From: Treponema sp.
GTDB taxonomy: Bacteria > Spirochaetota > Spirochaetia > Treponematales > Treponemataceae
Direction: 5' to 3'
DNA: 43,759 nt
Assembly: GCA_017395545.1 (NCBI GenBank)
Contig: JAFPUF010000120.1
Span: forward strand, 1 to 43,759
Shown: one piece after another, positions 26,243 to 34,719 of the stretch
Layout: each line of letters opens with the position of its first letter
How positions within the stretch are numbered: position 1 is the stretch's first letter
Notes under the pieces: generated by a model
What the model saw: only the letters and a program-made list of their open reading frames with translations
What the model was told of the DNA's origin: nothing
Databases searched by the model: none
Position numbers and translations under genes: made by a program

Positions 26243-27688
26243 ATGAAAAAAAATCCCAGAGTCAAATTCATTTCTGACGAGCCTGCTGCTTCTGAAAAAA
26301 CATCGCCCTTTGCACGGCTGCCAATTTTTATCGCTGTCGGCGTAATCTTTCTTGCACTTCTTGTATTCGCATTCCTTTCATATTCAGATTCTTTCACCAG
26401 ACCTCAGAACGTCCGGCCTCTTTCAGATGAGCAGTTCATTGAGTTTTCAAGGCAGTTGGACTCGCTTTATCCTGAAAAACGTACAAATATTCTGAAGGAA
26501 CTTCCTTATCCTGTCACAAAGGCGAATCTTGATGTCTGGGCAGGAAGCGCAATTCTTATCGATGCCTCAAACGGCTGCGTACTGTACGAAAAAAACGCTG
26601 ACCAGATTATTCCGCCTGCTTCGATAGCCAAGCTTTTTGTAATGTACATCGTCTTTAAGGATGCCGCAGAAGGAAAAATTTCCCTTGACGACACGGTTAC
26701 TCTGCCTGAGAAGAGCTGGGCAATCAATATGCCGTCTGACGCGTCCCTCATGTTTCTTGGGCAGGGGCATATTGTAACTCTCCGTGAACTTTTAAAAGGT
26801 CTTGCCGTCGCTTCTGGAAACGATGCCGCCCTTGCCATTGCCGACCATATTTCGGGAAGCACGAAAGCCTTTGTTGAGCGCATGAATCAGGAATGTGAGG
26901 CTTTGGGGCTCAAACATACGCATTTCGTCGAACCGTCCGGATATGACGAGCACAACCTGACGACTGCCCGTGAACTTGCTTCTTTCTGCTGTGAATATAT
27001 CAGGAGGTTTCCGCAGTCTGTCGAAGAATTTCATTCTGTTCCGAGCATCAACTACCCGCTTCAAAAAAATCTCCCTTCATGGCAGAAAAACCGCGGGGAT
27101 ACTGCAGCAATTTACCAGAAGAACACGAATCCGCTTCTTGGGGTAATGGAAGGCTGTGACGGAATTAAAACCGGATTTATCTATGAAAGCCGCTACAACC
27201 TTGCGCTTACGGCAAAACGGAACGGGGTGCGCTTCATTTCGGTTACGATGATGGGAACCGGAGTCGGAACAAAACAGGGAAATGCGGGACGAGTGCATGA
27301 CGGAACTGAGATGATGGAATGGGCATTCGCTTCTTTTGCTGATTTCAATCCGTCCGAAAATCTTCCTGAGTTTTATGCGGTTCCATCCCTTGCAGCTAAA
27401 AACACGAACGGCAGATTTGTAAAACTGGTTCCCGCCTGGAATAATCCTGTTACAGTTCCTCATCTGAGCGCAGACACAGCTCTTGAAGACGCAAAAAATG
27501 TCAAAGTGAGCGTGAATATTCCAAAATATATCTTTGGCGGGGTAAAGATGGGCGAGACTTACGGCCAGATTCAGTACAGGCTCGGAGATGTCGTGCTTGA
27601 GACAGTTCCCCTTGTCGCCGACCGGACTTACGAAAAATCTGGAGTTTTTGGAAAAATGCTGGGCGCGCTTGTCAGCTGGAGACTTTAG
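26243..27688 (+). CDS. Membrane D-alanyl-D-alanine carboxypeptidase, S11 family
   Basis: This 481-residue penicillin-binding protein trims the terminal D-Ala from peptidoglycan stem peptides. A single membrane helix at about 28-47 anchors it with the catalytic part outside. The three active-site motifs are present: SxxK (Ser127-Lys130, in PPASIAKLF), SGN (Ser191-Asn193) and KTG (Lys309-Gly311, in DGIKTGFIYES). A C-terminal beta-rich domain of about 110 residues follows, as in DacA-type enzymes. The uncleaved N-terminal anchor differs from E. coli PBP5, which is held by a C-terminal helix. The stop codon overlaps that of convergent rarA. ATG 26243 has no Shine-Dalgarno. Confidence 0.9.
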   Translation: MKKNPRVKFISDEPAASEKTSPFARLPIFIAVGVIFLALLVFAFLSYSDSFTRPQNVRPLSDEQFIEFSRQLDSLYPEKRTNILKELPYPVTKANLDVWAGSAILIDASNGCVLYEKNADQIIPPASIAKLFVMYIVFKDAAEGKISLDDTVTLPEKSWAINMPSDASLMFLGQGHIVTLRELLKGLAVASGNDAALAIADHISGSTKAFVERMNQECEALGLKHTHFVEPSGYDEHNLTTARELASFCCEYIRRFPQSVEEFHSVPSINYPLQKNLPSWQKNRGDTAAIYQKNTNPLLGVMEGCDGIKTGFIYESRYNLALTAKRNGVRFISVTMMGTGVGTKQGNAGRVHDGTEMMEWAFASFADFNPSENLPEFYAVPSLAAKNTNGRFVKLVPAWNNPVTVPHLSADTALEDAKNVKVSVNIPKYIFGGVKMGETYGQIQYRLGDVVLETVPLVADRTYEKSGVFGKMLGALVSWRL

Positions 27689-30186
27689 CGGTTTTCTTCT
27701 TTCTTTTCAGTTCCTGGCTTTCCGTTTTCAATTTTTAAGAATTCGATTTCAGTGTTCCAGTTGAAGAGCGTTTTCTGACTTGCGGTGATGAGAAGATTTT
27801 TGATTCTTTCCAGGTCTTCGTTTCCAACTGCCGCTGAAAGAGATTTTCCGTAATCAGAATTCTGCGAGTCGAACCACTTGTTGATTTCGCTTTCGCTGAT
27901 TCTACGTTTTTCGGTCACGATTTTTGAGGCGGATTTTACATCGAAGCCGTATTTTCTGAAACTTTCTGCGATTGAGTCTGCATTCCAGTTGAAGAGCGGG
28001 TTTTCCTTGTCCGCAAAGAATTCGTTTTCGGCAAGTTCCATCTTCTTCAATATGTACTCGAATTTTTGCGGGAAGTCGCCCATGCTGCCTGTGAGAACCT
28101 GATTTCGCACAAGGTCGCTGATTCTCTGACCGTGACAGGGGATTCTCTGAGAGATGATAACTGAGAATTCCGGGGAAACTTCGTCATTACGGTGACTGAG
28201 CGTAGTCGAAGCCACAATTTCATTCAAGGCGTACGAAAGAACATCTGCACTGTCCTGACTTGTGAAGGGGTCACGGAAGAAAATTCTGTCGAAGATGATG
28301 TCTTTTTTTGAAAAGTCTTCGAGGATTGCCTTGAAATTCTCACTTGAAAGATAGTTTTCGTTTGTCTGTGGGCGTACAGTGAGCAGAGGGCGGTCGAGGT
28401 CATCGAGGGTGCGTCCGTACTGCTCCATGATTTCCCTGCCCTTTTCGGTACGGCAGATTCCGCAGGTGATTCCTTCGGGCGTTTTTCGGCTCACATCCCA
28501 GAGTAAAAGCCCGTCGTCAGCATTCCAGACGAGAGAGCGTGTGTGCCGGGTGAGCTGGGCAAGATTTATCATTGCGTCCCGTATTGAAAGAAGAACTTCG
28601 GCACGGTTAGAGTCGAGGCGACTTCTCCAGGATTTGTCGGCACGGTCGAGGGCACTTTCTTTTCGCTCGTCCTTCGGAGTGAAAGTGAGGTTTTCAGATT
28701 TGACCGTATTGTTCTGGTTGAAATTCTTGTTAATCCACCATTCACCAATCGGGTTTTCGTAATCCTGAGAGAAGTGTGGGAGAGGATGCATTCCACAGCT
28801 GGCTCCTGTGTCCGGCTTTTCAGGTTCAATGTGTTCCAGAATCGAAGAAATCTGCATTTCACGGCGACTAAGAACCTCGTCACGGATTTTAGCTTCGTAG
28901 CCCTGTGTGCTTGGCGTATAGAAAACCCTGCCTACAAGTTCCGTCGGAAGATACTGTTGTGCGACCCAGTGGTCCCGGTAAGCGTGAGGGTAGAGATAGC
29001 CGTCTCCGTGTCCGAAACCTTCCGCATCACGGCTTGAATCCCGCAAATGGTTCGGAACTTCGGCATCTTCTTTTTCGACTGAAGAGAGCGCATCAAAAAA
29101 TGCCATGCTCGAATTTGATTTTGGAGCCGTCGCAAGGTAAAGGGCAGCGTGCGCAAGATGATAGCGTCCTTCGGGCAATCCCACCCTGTCAAAAGCATCG
29201 GCACAGCTGGTTACGACTCCGAGGGCGTACGGGTCGGCCAGGCCAGTGTCCTCGCAGGCAGAAATCAACATTCGACGGAAGATAAAATGAGGATCTTCAC
29301 CAGCCCGAATCATGCGTGCAAGCCAGTACATCGCCGCATCCGGGTCACGCCCACGCAGTGATTTTATGAAAGCGGATATTATGTCGTAGTGATAGTCGCC
29401 GTCACGGTCATAAAGCACGACCTTCTTCTGAATCGACTCTTCTGCCGTTTCTTTGGAGATGTAAATCGTGCTTCCGTAAGCAGGTTCGGGAATTCGTGCG
29501 TCTGGATTCCATTTTTCGGGCGTGGTTTCAACCGCAAGTTCAAGGGCGTTCAAAAGACTTCGGGCATCTCCGTTCGCCGTATCGACAAGATGCTCAAGAG
29601 CACCTGATTCAAACTCAACCTTCCAGTGACCGTAGCCCCGCTCAACATCAGTAAGCGCCATGTGAGCCGCCTTCATCAAGTCTTCTTTTGTGAGTGCTTT
29701 GAGCTGAAAGACTCTGCTTCGGCTTACAAGAGCCTTGTTGACTTCAAAAAAAGGATTTTCAGTTGTAGCACCAATCAGGATAATCGTGCCGTTTTCGACC
29801 CAGGGCAAAAGGGCGTCCTGCTGGGCCTTGTTCCAGCGGTGAACTTCATCAACGAAAAGAATCGTTCGGCGGTTGTAAAGCTTGTAAAAATCGTCCGCAG
29901 TTTTGATTGCAGTGCGGATGTCGGCGACACCTGTGAGAACGGCGTTCAGCGTAATGAAATTTGATTTCGTGTGATTTGCGATGACCCGTGCGAGAGTGGT
30001 CTTTCCTGTTCCTGGCGGACCGTAAAAAATGACGGAAGTGAGCTGGTCTGCTGCAATGGCACGCCGTAAAAGCCGTCCCTTGCCAACGATATGGTCCTGC
30101 CCGATGTACTCGTCCAAATTGCGAGGTCTCATGCGAGCTGCAAGAGGCTGTTTTTCTGTTTTTGAAGAATCAAATAAATCCGCCAT
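27685..30186 (-). CDS. rarA: RarA-like clamp-loader ATPase fused to a degenerate methyltransferase-like domain
   Basis: RarA (MgsA) is a AAA+ ATPase acting at stalled replication forks. Residues 1-430 match it: Walker A GPPGTGKT at 56-63, Walker B FVDEVH with DE at 113-114, sensor [22 protein letters not shown], and the C-terminal [15 protein letters not shown] and [14 protein letters not shown] segments. The total is 833 residues against about 430 normally. The extra 400 residues include [21 protein letters not shown] and [14 protein letters not shown], which resemble SAM-methyltransferase motifs I and IV in altered form; RarA fusions of this kind are known in other bacteria such as cyanobacteria. 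Whether it methylates anything is doubtful. The ATG has no Shine-Dalgarno. Confidence 0.87.
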   Translation of the reverse strand: MADLFDSSKTEKQPLAARMRPRNLDEYIGQDHIVGKGRLLRRAIAADQLTSVIFYGPPGTGKTTLARVIANHTKSNFITLNAVLTGVADIRTAIKTADDFYKLYNRRTILFVDEVHRWNKAQQDALLPWVENGTIILIGATTENPFFEVNKALVSRSRVFQLKALTKEDLMKAAHMALTDVERGYGHWKVEFESGALEHLVDTANGDARSLLNALELAVETTPEKWNPDARIPEPAYGSTIYISKETAEESIQKKVVLYDRDGDYHYDIISAFIKSLRGRDPDAAMYWLARMIRAGEDPHFIFRRMLISACEDTGLADPYALGVVTSCADAFDRVGLPEGRYHLAHAALYLATAPKSNSSMAFFDALSSVEKEDAEVPNHLRDSSRDAEGFGHGDGYLYPHAYRDHWVAQQYLPTELVGRVFYTPSTQGYEAKIRDEVLSRREMQISSILEHIEPEKPDTGASCGMHPLPHFSQDYENPIGEWWINKNFNQNNTVKSENLTFTPKDERKESALDRADKSWRSRLDSNRAEVLLSIRDAMINLAQLTRHTRSLVWNADDGLLLWDVSRKTPEGITCGICRTEKGREIMEQYGRTLDDLDRPLLTVRPQTNENYLSSENFKAILEDFSKKDIIFDRIFFRDPFTSQDSADVLSYALNEIVASTTLSHRNDEVSPEFSVIISQRIPCHGQRISDLVRNQVLTGSMGDFPQKFEYILKKMELAENEFFADKENPLFNWNADSIAESFRKYGFDVKSASKIVTEKRRISESEINKWFDSQNSDYGKSLSAAVGNEDLERIKNLLITASQKTLFNWNTEIEFLKIENGKPGTEKKEENR

Positions 30187-30192
30187 GAGGGT

Positions 30193-30201
30193 ATTATAGC
30201 A
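30193..30201 (-). promoter_or_regulatory. Extended -10 promoter of rarA, leaderless geometry
   Basis: Minus-strand TGC-TATAAT (-10 at 30198-30193) ends 7 bases before the ATG whose A is at 30186. Transcription is predicted to begin on that A. Only six bases separate the hexamer from the start codon, so no Shine-Dalgarno fits. Confidence 0.65.
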
Positions 30202-30251
30202 CGCAATATAGAAAAAATCTCCATACGCTAGAATTTTTGTTAATTCTGTAA

Positions 30252-30257
30252 TATTAT
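30252..30257 (+). promoter_or_regulatory. -10 element of the PASTA gene, leaderless geometry
   Basis: TATTAT at 30252-30257 (5 of 6 to consensus) ends 7 bases before ATG 30264. An alternative TAGAAT lies at 30229-30234 and would give a 23-base leader without a Shine-Dalgarno. The -35 is poor in both cases. Confidence 0.38.
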
Positions 30258-30263
30258 GAAAAA

Positions 30264-31277
30264 ATGGATTTCAAAGATAAAATCATAGACGTTTCCCGGG
30301 AGACTCTCGATTCTCTCAATAAAAATAAAAAGCCTTTCCTTCTTGTCGTTATTCTTGCCCTGATTTTTATGTTCGCAGTCTGCTGGATTGTTTTTTTTGC
30401 AACAGTCCGCGGTCCTGAGCAGGTTATGGTGCCTGATGTCGAAGGAAAGGAACTCACTACCGCCCTTCTTGAACTTCAGGCAAAGGAGCTTTATCCAAAA
30501 ATTCAGATGAAATACACGGATAATCCTGATGATGCAGGAAAAATCCTCAACCAGAATCCTGAGAGCGGCTCAATCGTCAAAGCCGGAAGACGAATCAATC
30601 TCACGGTGAGCCGTGGTACAATTCTTGATCATGTAGAAAATTATATCGGTCAGAACTACGATGATGTCAAAATCAACCTTCAGACAATGTTCACAGGTTC
30701 ATCTCGTCCGCTCATTGTTCTTGCAGAGCCTAGCTACAAATCCGATCAGAGCGAGGCAGGCACAATTCTGGCGCAGGATCCTCCTGAAGGCACGATAATT
30801 TCAAATCCTGTCACTGTAAAACTGATTGTAAGTAAGGGTGCCGAATACGAAAATACGCGGGTTCCTAAACTTACGGGGCTTGGCATCAAAGCGGTTTTAC
30901 AGACACTTTCTTCATCAAGGGTTGTATTTGATTTCAAAAGTCATATTGCAGAAAACGGAGAGTCAGAAGGAAGCGTTACAAGCCAGTCAAAAGATTCTTC
31001 TGAGTTCGTTCCGAATTATACCCGTGTAGATGCAGAAATCGCACTTCCTAAAAAACAGGATTCTGACGAATTCATCGGGCTTTTCAACGCTAAACTTCCG
31101 GATTATCCGTATGCAGTCGAGATGACGCTAGAATCTTCAAAAAACGGTGTCAGGGAAACAATCGTCACTTTAAAGCACAAGGGTGGAAATGTCACGATTC
31201 CGTACGTTGCGCAGAAAGACAGCGAACTTCTTCTTTCGATAGCCGGCCGAATTGTAGCGCGTCAGTACGTAGAGTAA
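30264..31277 (+). CDS. Membrane-anchored PASTA-domain protein
   Basis: This 337-residue protein has a short cytoplasmic N-terminus, one membrane helix (about 23-45) and three PASTA-like repeats outside: about 53-115 (VPDVEGKELTTALLELQ), 118-188 (QDPPEGTIISNPVTVKLIVSKG) and 193-260 (VPKLTGLGIKAVLQTL). PASTA domains bind peptidoglycan or muropeptides and usually sit on Ser/Thr kinases or class A/B penicillin-binding proteins. Neither a kinase nor a transpeptidase domain is present. The role may be cell-wall sensing or anchoring (inference). An ATG at 30256 in another frame closes after ten codons, so ATG 30264 is taken. A strong hairpin follows the stop. Confidence 0.83.
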   Translation: MDFKDKIIDVSRETLDSLNKNKKPFLLVVILALIFMFAVCWIVFFATVRGPEQVMVPDVEGKELTTALLELQAKELYPKIQMKYTDNPDDAGKILNQNPESGSIVKAGRRINLTVSRGTILDHVENYIGQNYDDVKINLQTMFTGSSRPLIVLAEPSYKSDQSEAGTILAQDPPEGTIISNPVTVKLIVSKGAEYENTRVPKLTGLGIKAVLQTLSSSRVVFDFKSHIAENGESEGSVTSQSKDSSEFVPNYTRVDAEIALPKKQDSDEFIGLFNAKLPDYPYAVEMTLESSKNGVRETIVTLKHKGGNVTIPYVAQKDSELLLSIAGRIVARQYVE

Positions 31278-31296
31278 AAGATACCCGCCAATTGAA

Positions 31297-31348
31297 GTGC
31301 ATCCCTAAAGTTGGACAAATAAAGTCCACTTTAGGAGGCGCATTTTTT
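31297..31348 (+). terminator. Long hairpin terminator of the PASTA gene
   Basis: Two imperfect arms of about 20 bases (31297-31316 and 31323-31342, core TAAAGTTGGAC / GTCCACTTTA) are followed by a run of six T. The T run overlaps the stop codon of the convergent barrel-protein gene. The stem is longer than needed for termination and could be a repeat-derived element. Confidence 0.78.
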
Positions 31349-32081
31349 ATTTCGACAGATAAGAATATTTGTTAGGCTTTTTTCTGGAGTATCTTACGCC
31401 GAGTTCAATCTGAAAGTTGTAGACCAGATTATAAGGCTGGATATGCTTGTTCGAGCCGAGGTTTCCGTAATCAAGCGAGGCAACCCCGTTCATAAGAATT
31501 GTCCATCTTTTTGCAAGCGGGAGTTCAACTCCCAGAAGCGAGCCGATTCCAAGTTCAACATGATGATACTCATCCGAAAGCTGATACAGAAAATGCGGTC
31601 CAAGTGCAAAATTTATGAAAACATATTTCCACATGTCAGCCTGAAAAACCGGTCCCCAGAACAGGTCAACTGCATATAAGACAGTTTGTTTTGGCGGCTG
31701 CTCCATTCCGTTGAAAGTGTAGTAAAACGGATAATAAGCGGCTATGCGGAGAATACTGTCAACCGGCTTGATATTCACGCTTTGAAGTTCACAGAAAGCA
31801 CCGATAAGATAATTCTGCCATACAAAATTGCTGCGTGAAAAATCATCCTGATAAATAATTCTCGTAATCTGGGAGAATGTAACTCCTTCGTTAAAAATCA
31901 GGAAAGGCTTGTCTGTAATCGGAGGAAATGCGGGGTTCTCTTCGGTTTCAGAAGTTTCAGGAGTGGTTTCTGCCGTTGATTCAGCTGCAGTTTCTTCTGT
32001 TATGGGGTCACCGATTGCCGGCTGTGCGAAGAGAAAACAAGGAAAAATGAGAAAAAGCGCTAATAATTTCAGTTTTTTCAT
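31347..32081 (-). CDS. Predicted outer-membrane beta-barrel protein
   Basis: I do not recognise a named family. The product of about 244 residues has a signal peptide (MKKLKLLALFLIFPCFLFA), a low-complexity Thr/Glu/Ala-rich linker after it, and then alternating aromatic/hydrophobic strands (AAYYPFYYTFNG, FINFALGPHFLYQL, VELGIGSLLGVELPLAKRWTILMNG, FQIELGVRYSRK) typical of small spirochaete barrels. It is last in the four-gene envelope operon. The start is uncertain: ATG 32081 and ATG 32093 both lack a Shine-Dalgarno, while a GGGAG overlapping the stop codon of the previous gene has only CTG or ATT codons in frame at usable distance. Confidence 0.62.
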   Translation of the reverse strand: MKKLKLLALFLIFPCFLFAQPAIGDPITEETAAESTAETTPETSETEENPAFPPITDKPFLIFNEGVTFSQITRIIYQDDFSRSNFVWQNYLIGAFCELQSVNIKPVDSILRIAAYYPFYYTFNGMEQPPKQTVLYAVDLFWGPVFQADMWKYVFINFALGPHFLYQLSDEYHHVELGIGSLLGVELPLAKRWTILMNGVASLDYGNLGSNKHIQPYNLVYNFQIELGVRYSRKKPNKYSYLSK

Positions 32082-32115
32082 ACGATTTGCCATTCTGAAG
32101 GAAATCAGAATCTCC

Positions 32116-32460
32116 CTATTTTGAAATGTGGTACAGGACAAGCGACTGGATTTCTCCCTCATCGTCTACCCAGTCCAGATAGAGCATTGAACCGCGGATA
32201 TCCCATTCCGTGTTGATACTTGCCCCTGATTTCTTTGTAAAGATCAGGACGTTTTCCATTACAGTCCAGTCACCTTCATAATTTGTCTTTACTCCTGCAG
32301 TGTTCACGATTGTTGCGGTGTATGTTCCGTCGTCAACGAAGGTGATTTTGCTTCCGGAATTGTCTGCCCAGGTTCCATAAACCGGGGAAGGCGTGTAGCA
32401 GGAAGCGAAAAAAAACAGAACAAAAGAAAGAATTGCGCTGAAAACAATATTTTTTTTCAT
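32116..32460 (-). CDS. Small lipoprotein, lipocalin-like
   Basis: This 114-residue lipoprotein has a signal ending in FFASC (Cys at about 21). The rest is short beta strands: VYGTWADNSGSKITFVDDGTYTATI, NYEGDWTVMENVLIFTKK and SLVLYHISK. This layout resembles small lipocalin-like lipoproteins, which open with G-x-W. Function is unknown. It lies 27 bases after the 742-residue lipoprotein gene, with GAGG 9 bases before the ATG. Confidence 0.75.
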   Translation of the reverse strand: MKKNIVFSAILSFVLFFFASCYTPSPVYGTWADNSGSKITFVDDGTYTATIVNTAGVKTNYEGDWTVMENVLIFTKKSGASINTEWDIRGSMLYLDWVDDEGEIQSLVLYHISK

Positions 32461-32487
32461 AATTAATTACCTCACTTTAAAATAAAT

Positions 32488-34716
32488 CTATTCATTTCCG
32501 ACTGTGTAACTGACATTTGTGGCTTCAAAACCTTCCTGAGTGATGACATAATATCCTCCGCCGGCATTTCCGCCCTTAATCTCGATACCGTTATATTTTA
32601 CGGTTCCCGGATACATTCCTTCACAGGTGACAGTTCCGTCCATTGAACCGTTCGCGCTCATGTTCGCGCTGGTGTTCGTATTGCCGGTTACGCAGAAATA
32701 ATAGCCGAGAGATTCATCATCATTGATGTAAAAATCTGCGTATTTGTTGTAGTACATGATAATTCTGGCTCCGAGACCGTCCATTTTTGCTTCATAAGAA
32801 ACTGAACCCGAATAAGTTCCGTCCCTGCTTTCGCTTCCGAGGGCACCTGTACCGGATTTGTGCATGAGACTCAGTTTTTTGTGCGAAGATTTTATCGTCT
32901 TGTTGTATTCGCGCATGTATTGGTCGGCCGTCAATGCACCGTATCCCTGCTCCGTGTTTGAATAATTTGCTCCCTGCTTGAGTTCGTTGAGGGAAAGAAT
33001 TCTGTAATAATAAATCGTTCCTGGTTTTGCACCGTCATACGAATCAATGAATTCAGTTGAGTCTGAAGAAACCGGATCATCCTGCACTTTTCTGAATCCG
33101 GAGTCTGGTTTTGTTGAGCGGTAAAGGTAATATCCGCCGTCCGCTCCTCCTTCCGGGGCAGTCCAGGTAACTTTCACCGGATAAACGCCGTTATCATTTG
33201 CATTTCCGCTTACAGTCACACCGCTGATAAACGCTTTTTTTGTTGCAGTAAGGTTCGACGCTGCTTTTGGAGAAGGTGCCGAAACAGTACCCAATGCGCT
33301 TTCAAGGGAAATGTCTTCGCGGAAAGTTGAAATTTTGTAGAATTTTGCAGTATCAACAGTAACAGAGTAATATCCTTCATTTGGGACAAGTGAAGTGTCA
33401 CTGAATGAATCACCTGAATACGTGAAATTTCCGGTCTGAGTGGCGCAGGTGTATATTCTGTATGAATATGAATTATAATCATCGCTTAATCCGGAATCTT
33501 TCGGACAGTCAGTTGAGCCGAGGGCTGCCGGGAATGAAAGGACGCATTTGCTTCCTTCCGGAGTGTAAACTACAGAAAGAGATGAAGGCGGGCTTAAAAG
33601 ATAGCCTTCGCATGGATTTTTAGACGAAGCAGAAGAATCTGATGCCGGTCCTTTTAACTGAGTCGTTCCGTCCTCATCATAGGTATAGGCCATGACTTGG
33701 TAGTAGTAGTAAACATTCGGAGCGAGATTTTTTGAATCCGTGAAAGTCGTCTGAGCGTAATCTTTTGCGGAAAGTTTTATCGCCGCACTGTCGATGCTGC
33801 TTGTCCTGTAAACTGCGTAATAGATGTTGTTTCCTGCAACCCCATCCCATGAGAGTGAAATTGAATCTGTCGTTTCGCCACGGCCCGTTGTGATTTTTAC
33901 GTTCGTGACTCTGGCAGGTGCTCCGTCTACAAGGGAATAACCCAGGGCAACAGGGCTTGCGCAGGTCTTATATCCCTGAGAATTTACGGCATAAACCGTG
34001 AAATAAAAATCAGTTCCCTGAGCAGCCGAATCAACCGTATTTTTGTACCAGTTCTGATTTCCTGTCACCGTTGCCAGAAGTGCTGAGCCTGAACCGTCTG
34101 CGTACTGAGAGCGCCAGATTTGATAAGAAGCGGCGTTTGCCGTCTTCTGCCACCTGACCATAATATAAGCAGAATCTTCGCCCTGTGAGGCTGTGACAGT
34201 CGTGACCGGAGCAAAAAGCGTCGCCGGAGAAGAGACCTTGAAGTCGCTCGCATCGTATTTTTTTCGTGGATTTTCAGCCGAAACCCGGTAAAAGTAGCCC
34301 AGACCATATTCTTCATTTTTGTATGAATAAGTCGTGAGAATTTCGTCCGTGAAAGAAGTGGAATATACAAATTTGTTCAGAACTTCGTAATCTGCCTCAT
34401 CCGGCTCAATGAAATTTCCGTCTGAATCCAGAGAATTTGAAACTGCCCTTTCAATGCGGTAGTAATCAGCGCCTGTAACCGCGCTCCATGTAATGAAATT
34501 GCAGTCCGGGGAGACAGCCTGAGAAACATTTACTTCAAGAGGAGCGTCCAGCTGAGTAATCTCAACTTTTTCAGAAATCAGATCGCTGAGGGAAGTTCCG
34601 GGAGATTTCGAGTCTTTGTAAACCTTATCCTCAAAAAACTGTGTACAAGAAAAAGCAAGTAAGAGGTAAGAAGTCAGAAGAAACAGGTATGATAAGCGTA
34701 GTTTATTGTGTGACAT
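32488..34716 (-). CDS. Fibronectin type III-repeat lipoprotein, 742 aa
   Basis: This surface or periplasmic lipoprotein has a signal ending in LLAFSC (Cys at about 24). About five fibronectin type III-like domains follow from residue 55, each with a strand ending in W and a Tyr-rich strand (FITWSAVTGADYYRIERAV, IMVRWQKTANAASYQIWRS, SISLSWDGVAGNNIYYAVYRT, VKVTWTAPEGGADGGYYLYRS). The last 160 residues form a different, Gly/Ser-rich beta domain. No catalytic motif is seen; adhesion or glycan binding is possible. Its Shine-Dalgarno (GGGAGG) lies inside the end of the preceding gene, whose stop is 3 bases before this ATG, so the two are translationally coupled. Confidence 0.8.
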   Translation of the reverse strand: MSHNKLRLSYLFLLTSYLLLAFSCTQFFEDKVYKDSKSPGTSLSDLISEKVEITQLDAPLEVNVSQAVSPDCNFITWSAVTGADYYRIERAVSNSLDSDGNFIEPDEADYEVLNKFVYSTSFTDEILTTYSYKNEEYGLGYFYRVSAENPRKKYDASDFKVSSPATLFAPVTTVTASQGEDSAYIMVRWQKTANAASYQIWRSQYADGSGSALLATVTGNQNWYKNTVDSAAQGTDFYFTVYAVNSQGYKTCASPVALGYSLVDGAPARVTNVKITTGRGETTDSISLSWDGVAGNNIYYAVYRTSSIDSAAIKLSAKDYAQTTFTDSKNLAPNVYYYYQVMAYTYDEDGTTQLKGPASDSSASSKNPCEGYLLSPPSSLSVVYTPEGSKCVLSFPAALGSTDCPKDSGLSDDYNSYSYRIYTCATQTGNFTYSGDSFSDTSLVPNEGYYSVTVDTAKFYKISTFREDISLESALGTVSAPSPKAASNLTATKKAFISGVTVSGNANDNGVYPVKVTWTAPEGGADGGYYLYRSTKPDSGFRKVQDDPVSSDSTEFIDSYDGAKPGTIYYYRILSLNELKQGANYSNTEQGYGALTADQYMREYNKTIKSSHKKLSLMHKSGTGALGSESRDGTYSGSVSYEAKMDGLGARIIMYYNKYADFYINDDESLGYYFCVTGNTNTSANMSANGSMDGTVTCEGMYPGTVKYNGIEIKGGNAGGGYYVITQEGFEATNVSYTVGNE

Positions 34717-34719
34717 CGC

